Assembly: GCA_964504335.1 (NCBI GenBank)
Contig: CAZDET010000015.1
Coordinates: 20,984 to 84,983, forward strand
Source of the DNA: CAZDET01 sp964504335
Lineage (GTDB): Bacteria; Bacteroidota; Bacteroidia; Chitinophagales; Saprospiraceae
Direction of reading: 5' to 3'
DNA length: 64,000 bases
The notes below the pieces were generated by a model, which was given only the letters and a program-made list of their open reading frames with translations, made no database searches and had not been told where the DNA came from. Below are positions 8,462-16,747 of this stretch, piece by piece. How positions within the stretch are numbered: the stretch's first letter is position 1; the number at the start of each line of letters is the position of its first letter. Both the position numbers and the translations under genes were made by a program.

Positions 8462-8773
8462 CTTTGATGTGCTGATGGCACTTCTTACGGGTGGATAGGC
8501 GAGTTTTGGCTTCCTGAAGGAAAGAGCAAGGCCCGATTAGCGTATGGAATTGAGTTGACTGCCAGGAGTGTTCTTTCGATGAAATCCTCTACGACGAAAA
8601 TGGATTGCTCATTTCTAAATTCATTAAGTAGAGGTAAAGCCAAACCACCCAACCCCATGCCTCCCGCCCATTCCATTCCCGTCGTGTTTTTTGCCTTTAC
8701 TGATTACTTGCGATCAGGTCATTCATCCAAATCGATTGGCCATTTGTTGGAATTCCATTATTTTGAACAATCT
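8462..8773. other. Intergenic region before the rhodanese pair
   Basis: 312 bp. The frame of the next gene stays open upstream to 8555, but those extra residues are unlike a rhodanese N-terminus, and the minus-strand frame 8485-8676 shows no family motif. I see no RNA gene here. A weak promoter-like pair (TTG near 8741, TATTTTG near 8759) precedes the ATG at 8774 but is one base short of the TAnnTTTG consensus. Confidence 0.5.
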
Positions 8774-9148
8774 ATGGAACCAGAAGAGACCACCGCCTGC
8801 CCGGTCCCGCGCTGGACGTTGATAAAGCAGCAGCTGAACAACCTGCCGCCCGCCCAATTCTTGGCGCAGGTGGCCGCGCGGCCGGATGCGATACTGATCG
8901 ACGTGCGGACGCCCGAAGAGTTCGACGATTTTCATCTGCCCAATGCGCGCTTGTTCAATTACCTGAGTGCCGAACACTGGGACGAGCTGGAGCCGTTGGA
9001 TCGGGAGGTAACCTACTTCGTGTACTGCCGCAGCGGGCGGCGCAGCCTGCGCACCTGCATCCTGATGCAAAACGGCGGCTTTACGGATGTGTACAACCTC
9101 GACGGGGGGCTCAACACCATGCATGCACAAAACCTCCTCCACCTATGA
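8774..9148 (+). CDS. Single-domain rhodanese-like sulfurtransferase (cytoplasmic)
   Basis: 124 residues from the ATG at 8774, chosen because upstream in-frame codons encode no conserved sequence. A single rhodanese/Cdc25 fold covers residues 25-120: ILIDVRTPEEFDDFHLPNA, the active loop YCRSGRRS with the catalytic Cys, and a closing NLDGGLN turn. No signal peptide, so it should act in the cytoplasm as a persulfide carrier. Its stop overlaps the start of the next gene in an ATGA, so the two rhodaneses are translationally coupled. Confidence 0.9.
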   Translation: MEPEETTACPVPRWTLIKQQLNNLPPAQFLAQVAARPDAILIDVRTPEEFDDFHLPNARLFNYLSAEHWDELEPLDREVTYFVYCRSGRRSLRTCILMQNGGFTDVYNLDGGLNTMHAQNLLHL

Positions 9149-9564
9149 AATTGCTTTCCCTTTGCCTCCTACTCCTGTTACTTGGCATGGCGTGCGGCCG
9201 GAATGTCGACACCGAATCCAAGTCGGCGGCTGCTTCCGAAATTGTCAATCCGGAAGGCTACGGCACCCTCGAACTGGATGCCTTTATGACCCGGCTCGAT
9301 CAGGGTAATGTCCAGCTACTCGACGTGCGCACACCCGAAGAATGCGCTGACGGCATTATTCCCGGCGCTACAGCCATAAATGTACTCGAAGAATCCTTCC
9401 GGACGCGCATTCAGGAACTCGATAAGGACCAAACTGTGCTCGTCTATTGCCGTAGCGGCAACCGCAGCCAGCGAGCCTCAGAGATTCTGGTGGCTGAAGG
9501 CTTTCGGGAGGTGCATCATTTGGCAGGCGGGTATCTTGCCTATGAGGAAGCGTTTGGGAATTAG
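9145..9564 (+). CDS. Rhodanese-domain lipoprotein
   Basis: 139 residues: a lipoprotein signal (MKLLSLCLLLLLLGMAC, acylated Cys17), a short linker, then a rhodanese domain (about 40-135) with LLDVRTPEECADGIIPGA and an intact VYCRSGNRS active loop. It should be anchored in the periplasmic membrane face, so the pair supplies one sulfurtransferase on each side of the inner membrane. The ATG overlaps the preceding stop by 4 bp. It is the fourth rhodanese domain in 4 kb. Confidence 0.9.
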   Translation: MKLLSLCLLLLLLGMACGRNVDTESKSAAASEIVNPEGYGTLELDAFMTRLDQGNVQLLDVRTPEECADGIIPGATAINVLEESFRTRIQELDKDQTVLVYCRSGNRSQRASEILVAEGFREVHHLAGGYLAYEEAFGN

Positions 9565-9620
9565 TACTTTAGTTCTTTAGTCTTTTAGTACTTTGGTCTC
9601 AGTCTCAACCTCAACTTTTA
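9561..9620. repeat. Short reiterated intergenic sequence (TTAGTACTTTAG type)
   Basis: A low-complexity intergenic stretch built from repeated TTAGT/CTTTAG units, followed by TCTCAGTCTCAACCTCAAC. The second part matches the hairpin unit at 37700-37732. It begins at the stop of the rhodanese lipoprotein gene. It looks like another member of the short reiterated repeats seen at both scaffold gaps. Confidence 0.55.
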
Positions 9621-9633
9621 CCTTAGCATAAGT

Positions 9634-10071
9634 ATGATTCGATACCTTTTATTAATGGCGTTGTGTGGCGCTAGTTTGATGCAGTGTGCCCAAAAGACTT
9701 ACCAGGCGCCCGACTTTCCAGAGCAGCAATTGCAATTTGGCAGTGCCGGGGGCTTTACCGGGGAGGTGCGCACCTACTATCTGTTGCCCAACGGGCAGCT
9801 ATTTGTGCATTCCAGCATGGACGAGCGGTACCGGGAGTTGGGGCAGATCGATGCGAAGTTGGCCAAGGGCTACTTCGAGCAGGCTGCCAATCTCGCCTGG
9901 GAAAAATCGGCGAACCAACCGCCCAGTAATATGAACTTCTTTCTCCGCTTTTTGGATGGGGCCGGCACGACGCAATCCGTCGAATGGGCCGCGGGCACTA
10001 CGCTTAACACCGACTACGGCCGCTTGTACGAGGCTGTGATGGAGGAGGTACAGCGAGCTAGTGTTAAGTGA
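9634..10071 (+). CDS. Small lipoprotein of unknown function
   Basis: 145 residues with a lipoprotein signal (MIRYLLLMALCGASLMQC, Cys18). The mature part is an alpha+beta protein: FGSAGGFTGEVRTYYLLPNGQLFVHS resembles the opening strands of small Bacteroidota lipoproteins that carry a Phe-Gly-rich GGFTG turn. I do not recognise a named family. It is separated from the rhodanese lipoprotein by a 69-bp repeat-rich gap and is convergent with the next gene, with 2 bp between stops. Confidence 0.7.
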   Translation: MIRYLLLMALCGASLMQCAQKTYQAPDFPEQQLQFGSAGGFTGEVRTYYLLPNGQLFVHSSMDERYRELGQIDAKLAKGYFEQAANLAWEKSANQPPSNMNFFLRFLDGAGTTQSVEWAAGTTLNTDYGRLYEAVMEEVQRASVK

Positions 10072-10073
10072 TT

Positions 10074-10982
10074 TTAGCGCTGTTTCTTTAATTCATCCGG
10101 TTTTAACTTCATGAACGCTTCGATCTGATCATTCGGAATGGTTACCGATAGGTGGTAGTGGAGGATTTCGTAGCTGCCATTGGTGGAGCGGCGGAAGACG
10201 CCGGAGCCGCGGCAGATGCCCATCCAGGTATCGAGGAGTTCATCCCAGTGGCCGGTGCCGGTGGTGGCGTCGAAGGAGATGTGGCGGTCGTAGGGGGTGA
10301 AATCCCAGGCGGCGTCGCGCTCGAAGTAGGAAGCGGCCCAGTTGTAGAAGGTATCGCGCAGCCAGCGTTCGGTGGCGTCGGTGCCAATGTAGACGCCTTC
10401 CGGGGCCATGCTGCCGAAGAAGACGTCCTCATCCGCCTCTGCGGCGGCAAGGTGCCAGGCATCGAGAAAGGTTGCGATGCTTTCCTCTTCGGCGGAGGGA
10501 TCGGGGCAGCCTTCGCGTTGGCGGGTATCGGTTATCTGGAGGATTTGCCAGGGGAGGGAGCCATCGCCCGTTTCGACTAGCTGGAACGTATTGACGCCGC
10601 AGTGGCTGAAGTTGCCTTCGTACACAAAGCGGTAGGGAGTGTAGACGGTGGCCAGCGGGCCGTTGATCCGCACTTCGTAGTAGTCTACCTGTTCATCGAG
10701 AGTGCCGGGTTCGGCCTGGCCGATGCGACTGACAAAGCCCTCGATCGGCGCCTGGCGGACGGCTACTTTTCCTTCGGCATCCTGTGCGGCCGTCATGAGG
10801 CGGGCTTCGGGATGGAAGATTTTGGCGACGATGGTGGAGTCGGCGTCGCGCATACCGTCGAAAAGGGCTTTGATCGTGGCGGTCACGGCTTCGGTTGGGT
10901 TCGCATCCGCCTGAGCGAAGGCGCAGTAGGGAAATGCAAGGAGCAGCCAGATAAATTTCGGGAAGTGGAGCTTGGATGGCAT
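10074..10982 (-). CDS. Secreted protein with two NTF2/SnoaL-like domains
   Basis: 302 residues: signal peptide (1 to about 23, ending AFA), then two tandem NTF2-like cones. The first (about 28-160) has EAVTATIKALFDGMRDADSTIVAKIFHPEARLM; the second (about 165-290) has ESIATFLDAWHLAAAEADEDVFFGSMAPEGVYIGTDATERW. Each repeats the helix-helix-strand pattern of SnoaL ketosteroid-isomerase-like proteins. Such domains bind small ligands or catalyse simple isomerisations; nothing here identifies a substrate. Probably periplasmic and monocistronic. Confidence 0.78.
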   Translation of the reverse strand: MPSKLHFPKFIWLLLAFPYCAFAQADANPTEAVTATIKALFDGMRDADSTIVAKIFHPEARLMTAAQDAEGKVAVRQAPIEGFVSRIGQAEPGTLDEQVDYYEVRINGPLATVYTPYRFVYEGNFSHCGVNTFQLVETGDGSLPWQILQITDTRQREGCPDPSAEEESIATFLDAWHLAAAEADEDVFFGSMAPEGVYIGTDATERWLRDTFYNWAASYFERDAAWDFTPYDRHISFDATTGTGHWDELLDTWMGICRGSGVFRRSTNGSYEILHYHLSVTIPNDQIEAFMKLKPDELKKQR

Positions 10983-11028
10983 ATTAGTCCGGTTTTTGGA
11001 TGCGTTATGGTAGCCGAATCATACAGCT

Positions 11029-12042
11029 ATGCGAACAACTTGCCCCAATATCCTAATTCTGATTGGAACTTACCTATTCTCCACCAGTGTCCTGGCACAA
11101 GGAAGTTCCGTCGAACGGCCACCAGTCGATTATCCCGACTATAGGGAGGCGCGCTTTTGGGCGGCTCTTCCGGAGAAGATCGATGCGGCCGATCTCGTGC
11201 CCAATGGCTTGGAAGATCGTCAGGTGGAGGCTCCTGCCGATGTGTTTTTCATCCACCCGACAACTTATACCAAAAGGCGCAAAGATAAGCCCTGGAACGG
11301 CTCCCTGACTGATCCGAAGTTGCGAGAGCGTACCGATTCGGGGACCATTAAATTTCAGGCATCCGTTTTTAACGGAGCGGCCAAGGTATACGCGCCCTAC
11401 TACCGCCAGGCACACCTGGAGGCCTACTTCACCGAGGATACGGCCAGCGCCCGGCGGGCCTTTGATTTGGCCTACGAGGACGTCCGGGCTGCTTTCCAAT
11501 ACTACCTGGATACCTACAATGACGGCCGCCCAATCATTATCGCCAGCCACAGCCAGGGGACGACCCACGGCAAGCGGCTGGTCAAGGAATTTTTCGATGG
11601 GAAACCACTGGCCGATCAACTGGTGGCTGCGTATTTGATTGGTATTCCCGTGGAAAAGTCCCTGTACGAAGCGCTTGAGCCTTGCGAAGATTCGACCCAG
11701 ACCGGCTGTCTGATCAGCTGGCGTACCTGGAAGCGCGGGACGGAGCCCAGGGCCTACGATCCGGATGTTATCGTCACTAATCCGTTGAGTTGGACGACCG
11801 ATGGGGAGCGCGTACCGGCCAGCGCCAATTCGGGGGGCATTGCGCGGCCCTTTGAGGTGGTGCGGCCCGAATTGACGGATGCGCAGGTGTACAAGGACAT
11901 CCTGTGGGCCGAGAAGCCAAAATTTCCCGGAAGTTTCCTCTTCAATCGGAATAATTACCACATTGCCGATCTGAACTTTTATTATGTAAATGTGCGCAAC
12001 AATGCCCGTCGACGGATTGACGTTTTTTTAAATAAGGAATAA
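11029..12042 (+). CDS. DUF3089-family alpha/beta hydrolase, secreted
   Basis: 337 residues with a signal peptide (about 1-23, ending VLAQG). The DUF3089 signature is clear: ADVFFIHPTTY, then YAPYYRQAHLEAYF, and the nucleophile elbow IIASHSQGTTHGKRL with Ser as predicted nucleophile. The family is lipase-like, with uncharacterised esterase activity. Probably periplasmic. It is divergent from the NTF2-like gene, and the 46-bp space must hold both start regions. Confidence 0.85.
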   Translation: MRTTCPNILILIGTYLFSTSVLAQGSSVERPPVDYPDYREARFWAALPEKIDAADLVPNGLEDRQVEAPADVFFIHPTTYTKRRKDKPWNGSLTDPKLRERTDSGTIKFQASVFNGAAKVYAPYYRQAHLEAYFTEDTASARRAFDLAYEDVRAAFQYYLDTYNDGRPIIIASHSQGTTHGKRLVKEFFDGKPLADQLVAAYLIGIPVEKSLYEALEPCEDSTQTGCLISWRTWKRGTEPRAYDPDVIVTNPLSWTTDGERVPASANSGGIARPFEVVRPELTDAQVYKDILWAEKPKFPGSFLFNRNNYHIADLNFYYVNVRNNARRRIDVFLNKE

Positions 12043-12066
12043 TCGAGGTCAACTACTCCTCAGTCT

Positions 12067-13272
12067 ATGAACATTTACGGCAAAAGCTCACGATGGAAAA
12101 TTTATCTGGCAATCGTTGGCCTTTCCATTGTGGTATTATCCATTTTTTACACCAGCTTCCTGGCGCGTCGGCTCGCTACCATCGAGCGCAATAACATGCG
12201 CTTCTACGTGATGGCGCAGGAAGACCTCCAGGATATGGATGAAGAGGCCTTTTCCTACTGCGATTTCACGATTCAAGGTGAAATTCTGAGCTCTAACACG
12301 ACCATTCCGGCCATCATTGTCGATTACGACAACAACGTCATTGATGCGATCAACGTCGGTGAAAACCGCGATTCCGTCTACCTGCAGAGCCTGCTCGATC
12401 GGTGGATCGAGGAGGGGCGCGAGCCGATTCCTTCCTTTGCCAGCCTGATTTACTTTGGCGAAAGCCAAAGCCTGCAGCAATTGCGCTACTTTCCCGTTAT
12501 CCAATTCCTGTTAATCGGAGCCTTTATTGCCTTTGGTTACTTCGGTTTCAACGCCGCCCGGCGTGCGGAGCAAAACCGGGTATGGGTCGGGATGGCCAAG
12601 GAAACAGCCCACCAGCTTGGCACCCCCATTTCGGCCATCGTCGCCTGGGTAGAGCACCTGAAAATGGCCCGTGAAGAAGACCCCGAAGTACAAGAAATCA
12701 TCGGCGAGCTACGCAATGACGTGCACCGGCTCGAACTCATCGCCGATCGCTTCTCCAAAATTGGCTCCCGGCCGAATCTTCAGGCCGTCGATATCTTCGA
12801 TGAGCTCGACAAGTGTCGGGAATACATGGAAAAGCGGGCTCCCCGAAAAGTATCCTTCGATTTTCCGGAAGTGGATAATGGGACTACCAAGGTGTTGATC
12901 AACCCGCCACTGTTCGACTGGGTTATCGAAAACCTCATCCGCAATGCCCTCGACGCGATGGCGGGAAAGGGCCTGATTTCCGCTCGCGTCAGTGAAGTGA
13001 ATCAGGCGGTGCACATCGATATTATCGATACGGGCAAGGGGATTCCGCACGGTAAATTCAAAGCAGTATTTCGGCCGGGCTTCACCACCAAAAAGCGCGG
13101 ATGGGGCCTGGGCCTGAGCCTGGCTAAGCGAATCATTGAAGAGTACCACGGCGGGCGTATATACGTGAAGCGCTCCGAAGAAGGCAAGGGAACCACCTTC
13201 ACGATCGTACTGCCCAAACATCAACAAAATCAGGAATCGCCCGTATCCACGGATGAACGTGCTTTAGTTTAA
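12067..13272 (+). CDS. Membrane sensor histidine kinase (orphan)
   Basis: 401 residues: TM1 (about 12-33), an extracytoplasmic sensor loop of about 110 residues, TM2 (about 143-163), then a HisKA dimerisation helix with phosphoacceptor His182 in KETAHQLGTPISA. A full HATPase_c domain follows: N-box ENLIRNALDAM, G1 DIIDTGKGIP, F and G2 boxes with KKRGWGLGLSLAKRII. All catalytic motifs are present. No response regulator lies beside it, so its partner must be elsewhere. Followed 11 bp later by a TMEM220 gene, probably in one transcript. Confidence 0.93.
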   Translation: MNIYGKSSRWKIYLAIVGLSIVVLSIFYTSFLARRLATIERNNMRFYVMAQEDLQDMDEEAFSYCDFTIQGEILSSNTTIPAIIVDYDNNVIDAINVGENRDSVYLQSLLDRWIEEGREPIPSFASLIYFGESQSLQQLRYFPVIQFLLIGAFIAFGYFGFNAARRAEQNRVWVGMAKETAHQLGTPISAIVAWVEHLKMAREEDPEVQEIIGELRNDVHRLELIADRFSKIGSRPNLQAVDIFDELDKCREYMEKRAPRKVSFDFPEVDNGTTKVLINPPLFDWVIENLIRNALDAMAGKGLISARVSEVNQAVHIDIIDTGKGIPHGKFKAVFRPGFTTKKRGWGLGLSLAKRIIEEYHGGRIYVKRSEEGKGTTFTIVLPKHQQNQESPVSTDERALV

Positions 13273-13283
13273 TACCACCACCT

Positions 13284-13634
13284 ATGCAACGTGTTGTTTA
13301 TCTGGTTCTTGCGGTGCTCTTTGCACTCTTTGCCATTGCCCAGCTCAACGATGTGGATCCCTACGGCTGGGTCGTGATGTACGGAAGTGTTGCGCTGTTT
13401 TTCATTGTAGCTGCTTTTCGTCCCATTGACCGTCGGTTGCTGCTATTGGGCATGATCGTTGCCGGCGTCTGGTTTTTGAGCTTGCTGCCGGAGTTCATTG
13501 ACTGGGTGCGCATGGGTATGCCTTCCATTACGGAAAAGATGAAGGCCGAAGAACCCTACATCGAATACACCCGGGAGTTTTTGGGATTAGCGCTTTGCAT
13601 TGGGGCTTTTTTCTATCTATATCGGCGAAACTAA
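13284..13634 (+). CDS. TMEM220-like small membrane protein
   Basis: 116 residues with four hydrophobic helices (about 5-22, 28-46, 50-68, 96-112). The motif FAIAQLNDVDPYGWVVMYG is diagnostic of the transmembrane 220 family, which is found in Bacteroidota and eukaryotes. Function unknown. It is co-directional with and close to the histidine kinase. Confidence 0.85.
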   Translation: MQRVVYLVLAVLFALFAIAQLNDVDPYGWVVMYGSVALFFIVAAFRPIDRRLLLLGMIVAGVWFLSLLPEFIDWVRMGMPSITEKMKAEEPYIEYTREFLGLALCIGAFFYLYRRN

Positions 13635-14016
13635 GGTGTGCAGGTTGAGTAGAGAATAATGGCAATCGCCTCCTACCCGGTTGGGGAGCCGTTGGGCCAC
13701 CGCCGCCGTCGCCGGACCATACATGTGGGTGGGAAATACCCGCCCACCTCACCTGCCTACCCAATGGGCACACAAGCAGACCGGGTGTGCAATCCGCACA
13801 CTACTGCCCGCAATGTCGACGGCCGTACGTGATGGGTGTGAATGGATGAAAAAGGGAAGGCACTAAAGAGCGGCTTCAGAAATATAAACATTTTGTGGTA
13901 ACAAATCAAGGCCCCCGCGCCCCAATTGCCGTATATGGACCCACAAAATATTAGTAGGCTTCGATTATAGCCGGAAAGTGCCTTATTTACTGTACCTTTT
14001 CCTCTAAATTATTTCG
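13635..14016. other. 382-bp intergenic region without a gene
   Basis: GC-rich in its first half and AT-rich in its second. The short frame 13681-13866 has no recognisable motif. No tRNA or stem-T-tract terminator is evident. The AT-rich end, before the ATG at 14017, probably holds that gene's promoter, but I cannot place a clean TAnnTTTG box. Confidence 0.5.
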
Positions 14017-14889
14017 ATGGATCGCAGATCGTTTCTGAGGCATTCCGGCGCGTTGGCGCTCGGTAGTCCCTTTATCGCATCGGTTATGACGAATTACTCC
14101 GGTACACGGAAAATTAAACAGGTTGGCATCCAGCTATATACGGTGCGCGATGCGATGGCCACCGATACTCCCGGTACGTTGGACCGCGTGGCGGAAATCG
14201 GATTTAATTACGTGGAGGGCGCCGGCTACGAAGATGGAAAACTGTACGGCATGTCGCCGCAGGCATTCAGTGAAATGCTCCGCGAACGCTCCCTGAACAT
14301 GCCAAGTAATCACGTGTCGATTGATGTCTTTGAGCAGGCACCCGAGCAAATGCTGGAAGTGTGTGCGGCCCTGGAAAACGAATACGTGGTTCTTCCTTAT
14401 CTGGAGGAGAACCGGCGCAGCGGTGCCGATTACCGAAAGTTAGCGGAGCTGCTGAACGAAGTCGGTGCGATGGCCCAGCCCTATAATCTACGGGTAGCCT
14501 ATCACAACCACGCGTTCGAATTTGAACCGATGTCGGATGGCGAGCTACCGATGGATTTCTTGCTGCGGGAAACCGATCCCGACCTGGTCGATTTTGAGAT
14601 GGACCACTACTGGATGAAGAAGGCGCAAAAGGATTCCCTGGCCTACTTTGAGCAACATCCCAATCGCTTCAAACTCTGGCACGTGAAGGACGTGGACGAC
14701 AGCCCCGAGGGATACTTTGCCTCCGTGGGTTCGGGCACGATCGACTGGCCCTCCCTCTTTGCCCAGGAACAAGTTTCCGGTCTCGATTATTTATTTGTTG
14801 AACAGGATCACGTCCGATCCGGTAACGTTTTTTCGGCTATCGAGCAGAGTCATCAGTACCTGCGCGATCTTCGGTATAAGCGGAACTAA
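14017..14889 (+). CDS. Sugar phosphate isomerase/epimerase (xylose isomerase-like TIM barrel), Tat-type signal
   Basis: 290 residues. The N-terminus DRRSFLRHSGALALG is a twin-arginine signal, so the folded enzyme should be exported. The barrel (about 30-285) begins with KQVGIQLYTVRDAM and has YVEGAGYEDG, RVAYHNHAFEFEP and VDFEMDHYWMKKA, giving the metal-binding Glu/Asp/His set of the AP endonuclease family 2 superfamily. Homologues isomerise or dehydrate sugars; the exact substrate is unknown. It ends 32 bp before adk and may be read into it. Confidence 0.88.
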   Translation: MDRRSFLRHSGALALGSPFIASVMTNYSGTRKIKQVGIQLYTVRDAMATDTPGTLDRVAEIGFNYVEGAGYEDGKLYGMSPQAFSEMLRERSLNMPSNHVSIDVFEQAPEQMLEVCAALENEYVVLPYLEENRRSGADYRKLAELLNEVGAMAQPYNLRVAYHNHAFEFEPMSDGELPMDFLLRETDPDLVDFEMDHYWMKKAQKDSLAYFEQHPNRFKLWHVKDVDDSPEGYFASVGSGTIDWPSLFAQEQVSGLDYLFVEQDHVRSGNVFSAIEQSHQYLRDLRYKRN

Positions 14890-14921
14890 TTATATTCGCG
14901 CGAATTCTATACAACTTCATC

Positions 14922-15503
14922 ATGATCAATCTGATCTTATTCGGTCCTCCGGGGTCGGGCAAAGGTACCCAGGCAAAACTGCTGGTAGAAGCGTTTCAGT
15001 TGCTCCACATTAGTACGGGCGATTTATTTCGCAGTGAAATTGGCAATTCGACGCCGTTGGGGCTCGAAGCAAAGAGCTACATCGATAAAGGAGAGTTGGT
15101 ACCCGACAGCGTCACGGTGGGCATGCTGCGGCGCAAGGTGGAAGCCAACCTCGATGTGGAAGGGTATATTTTCGATGGCTTTCCCCGCACTACTGCCCAG
15201 GCGGCGGCACTCGACGATTTGCTGGCGGAGCATCAGCAACTGGTATCGCAACTAATCATGTTGGAAGTGCCCGACGATGAGATTGTCAGCCGGCTGTTAG
15301 AGCGTGGAAAAACCAGTGGCCGACCGGATGATCAGGACGAATCGATTATTCGTAAGCGCATTGAGGTGTACCGCCGCGAAACCACGCCCGTTTTCGATTA
15401 TTACCACAATCTCGGGCGGGCCGTACAGGTGGATGGCGTCGGAGCGATTGCGGAAATTTCCGACCGGCTCAAGCAGCAAATCGAGGCCCTCAAGGAAGCC
15501 TGA
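14922..15503 (+). CDS. adk: Adenylate kinase
   Basis: 193 residues, the short-LID form without a zinc finger. P-loop GPPGSGKGTQ at the N-terminus, AMP-binding STGDLFR, the DGFPRT motif, and an R-rich LID start (LERGKTSGRPDD) followed by IRKRIEVYRRETTPVFDYY. It interconverts ATP, AMP and ADP in the cytoplasm. First gene of a very tight cluster whose spacers to the following genes are 4, 1 and 3 bp. Confidence 0.97.
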   Translation: MINLILFGPPGSGKGTQAKLLVEAFQLLHISTGDLFRSEIGNSTPLGLEAKSYIDKGELVPDSVTVGMLRRKVEANLDVEGYIFDGFPRTTAQAAALDDLLAEHQQLVSQLIMLEVPDDEIVSRLLERGKTSGRPDDQDESIIRKRIEVYRRETTPVFDYYHNLGRAVQVDGVGAIAEISDRLKQQIEALKEA

Positions 15504-15507
15504 GCGC

Positions 15508-15864
15508 ATGAAGTCCGATGAATGGGAACTGGATTTTGAGTGGTTGCAGTTGCGCCACCGGATTAAAGAGCGCTTCCACAGGGAGCAGCTTCCCGACTTA
15601 AACGCCATCCTGTTTCTCATCGGAATTCAGGAGCTGGGGCGCTGGGAAGAGCGGTTTACCAAAGAAGAAAAGCAGGACTTGATGCACATTGCGGTATGCC
15701 GGGTACTCAGCAACGAAGGCTACTACGAATTCGTTGGGCAGGATGCCGACGGCTGGCCGCATTACGAGCGCACGAAACTGCTCCCCAAAACCAACCTGAA
15801 AGAACAAGAATTACTACTGAAGCGCAACATCTTACACTATTTTCGGGCATCAGAAGAAGAATAA
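15508..15864 (+). CDS. Conserved small protein of unknown function in the adk operon
   Basis: 118 residues from the ATG 4 bp after the adk stop; the frame is open upstream inside adk but the ATG at 15508 fits operon spacing. Mostly helical, with LNAILFLIGIQELGRWEERFTKEEKQDLMHIAVCRVLS and a small beta region YYEFVGQDADGWPHYERTKLLP. No signal peptide or metal motif. I recognise it only as a kind of protein commonly found in Bacteroidota, with no assigned role. Confidence 0.75.
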   Translation: MKSDEWELDFEWLQLRHRIKERFHREQLPDLNAILFLIGIQELGRWEERFTKEEKQDLMHIAVCRVLSNEGYYEFVGQDADGWPHYERTKLLPKTNLKEQELLLKRNILHYFRASEEE

Positions 15865-15865
15865 C

Positions 15866-16744
15866 ATGAAGCATTTGTTTCCTGCATTGGGCCTGGTTGT
15901 ATTGGTACTGGCCAGCTGTAGCAGGCCCATTGCACGTTTTAGTGTCGATCAGGAAGTACGGGCTGGTCAGCCGGTTCAATTTCAGAATCAATCCGAGCGA
16001 GCCGAAACCTACCGTTGGCAATTCGGCGACGAAGGGAGCTCCGCCGAGACGACTCCCTCCCACCGCTATTTGAAATCGGGCACCTACACCGTCGAATTGC
16101 GGGCAGTAGATACGAAGGGGCGATCGAAGGTAGAACGACAAACGCTCGAAGTGCTGCCGCCGGCGCGCTGCCTCGTGCTGATCGAAACTCCGGAGGGTGA
16201 CATGATCGCCGAGCTCTACGATGCGACACCGCAGCATCAGGATAACTTCACCAAACTGGTGGAGCAGGGCTACTACGACAGCCTGTTGTTTCACCGTGTC
16301 ATTGAAGGGTTTATGATTCAGGGAGGAGATCCAAATAGTCGAAACGCCCCGGCCGGGCAGCGCCTGGGGACCGGTGGACCGGGCTATCAAATCGACGCCG
16401 AGTTTGTCGATTCGCTGGCCCACCTCAAAGGCGCGTTAGCGGCTGCGCGAACCAACAACCCGCAAAAGCGGTCGAGCGGTTCGCAATTCTACATCGTGCA
16501 GGGGAAACCCGTAGACGGCGCTGCGCTCGATCAAATGGAAGCGCGGAAAGGATTCCGATATCCTACGAAAATCCGCGAAGCCTATGCGCAGCAAGGAGGG
16601 ACTCCATTTCTCGATCAGGATTACACCGTGTTCGGACGGGTAATCGAGGGTTTGGAGGTTATTGATCGCATTGCCGCTGTTCAGACGGGGGCCGGCGACC
16701 GGCCGGAGCAAGACGTTTGGATGCGCATTCAATTGATTCGATAA
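15866..16744 (+). CDS. Lipoprotein with PKD domain fused to cyclophilin-type peptidyl-prolyl isomerase
   Basis: 292 residues: lipoprotein signal (LVLASC, Cys18), a PKD-like domain (about 22-95) with RWQFGDEGSSAETTPSHRY and GTYTVELRAVD, then a cyclophilin domain (about 100-292) with FHRVIEGFMIQGGDP, SGSQFYI and the final FGRVIEGLEVID. The catalytic Arg of FHRV and the Gln in IQGGD are present. A surface or periplasmic foldase is expected, with the PKD module perhaps acting as spacer or protein-binding domain. The fusion is uncommon among bacterial cyclophilins. It starts 1 bp after the preceding stop. Confidence 0.9.
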   Translation: MKHLFPALGLVVLVLASCSRPIARFSVDQEVRAGQPVQFQNQSERAETYRWQFGDEGSSAETTPSHRYLKSGTYTVELRAVDTKGRSKVERQTLEVLPPARCLVLIETPEGDMIAELYDATPQHQDNFTKLVEQGYYDSLLFHRVIEGFMIQGGDPNSRNAPAGQRLGTGGPGYQIDAEFVDSLAHLKGALAAARTNNPQKRSSGSQFYIVQGKPVDGAALDQMEARKGFRYPTKIREAYAQQGGTPFLDQDYTVFGRVIEGLEVIDRIAAVQTGAGDRPEQDVWMRIQLIR

Positions 16745-16747
16745 GTT

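Noticed and set aside
11074..11961. Open minus-strand frame of 295 codons
   Set aside because: Antisense to the DUF3089 hydrolase, which has a clear nucleophile motif and signal peptide.
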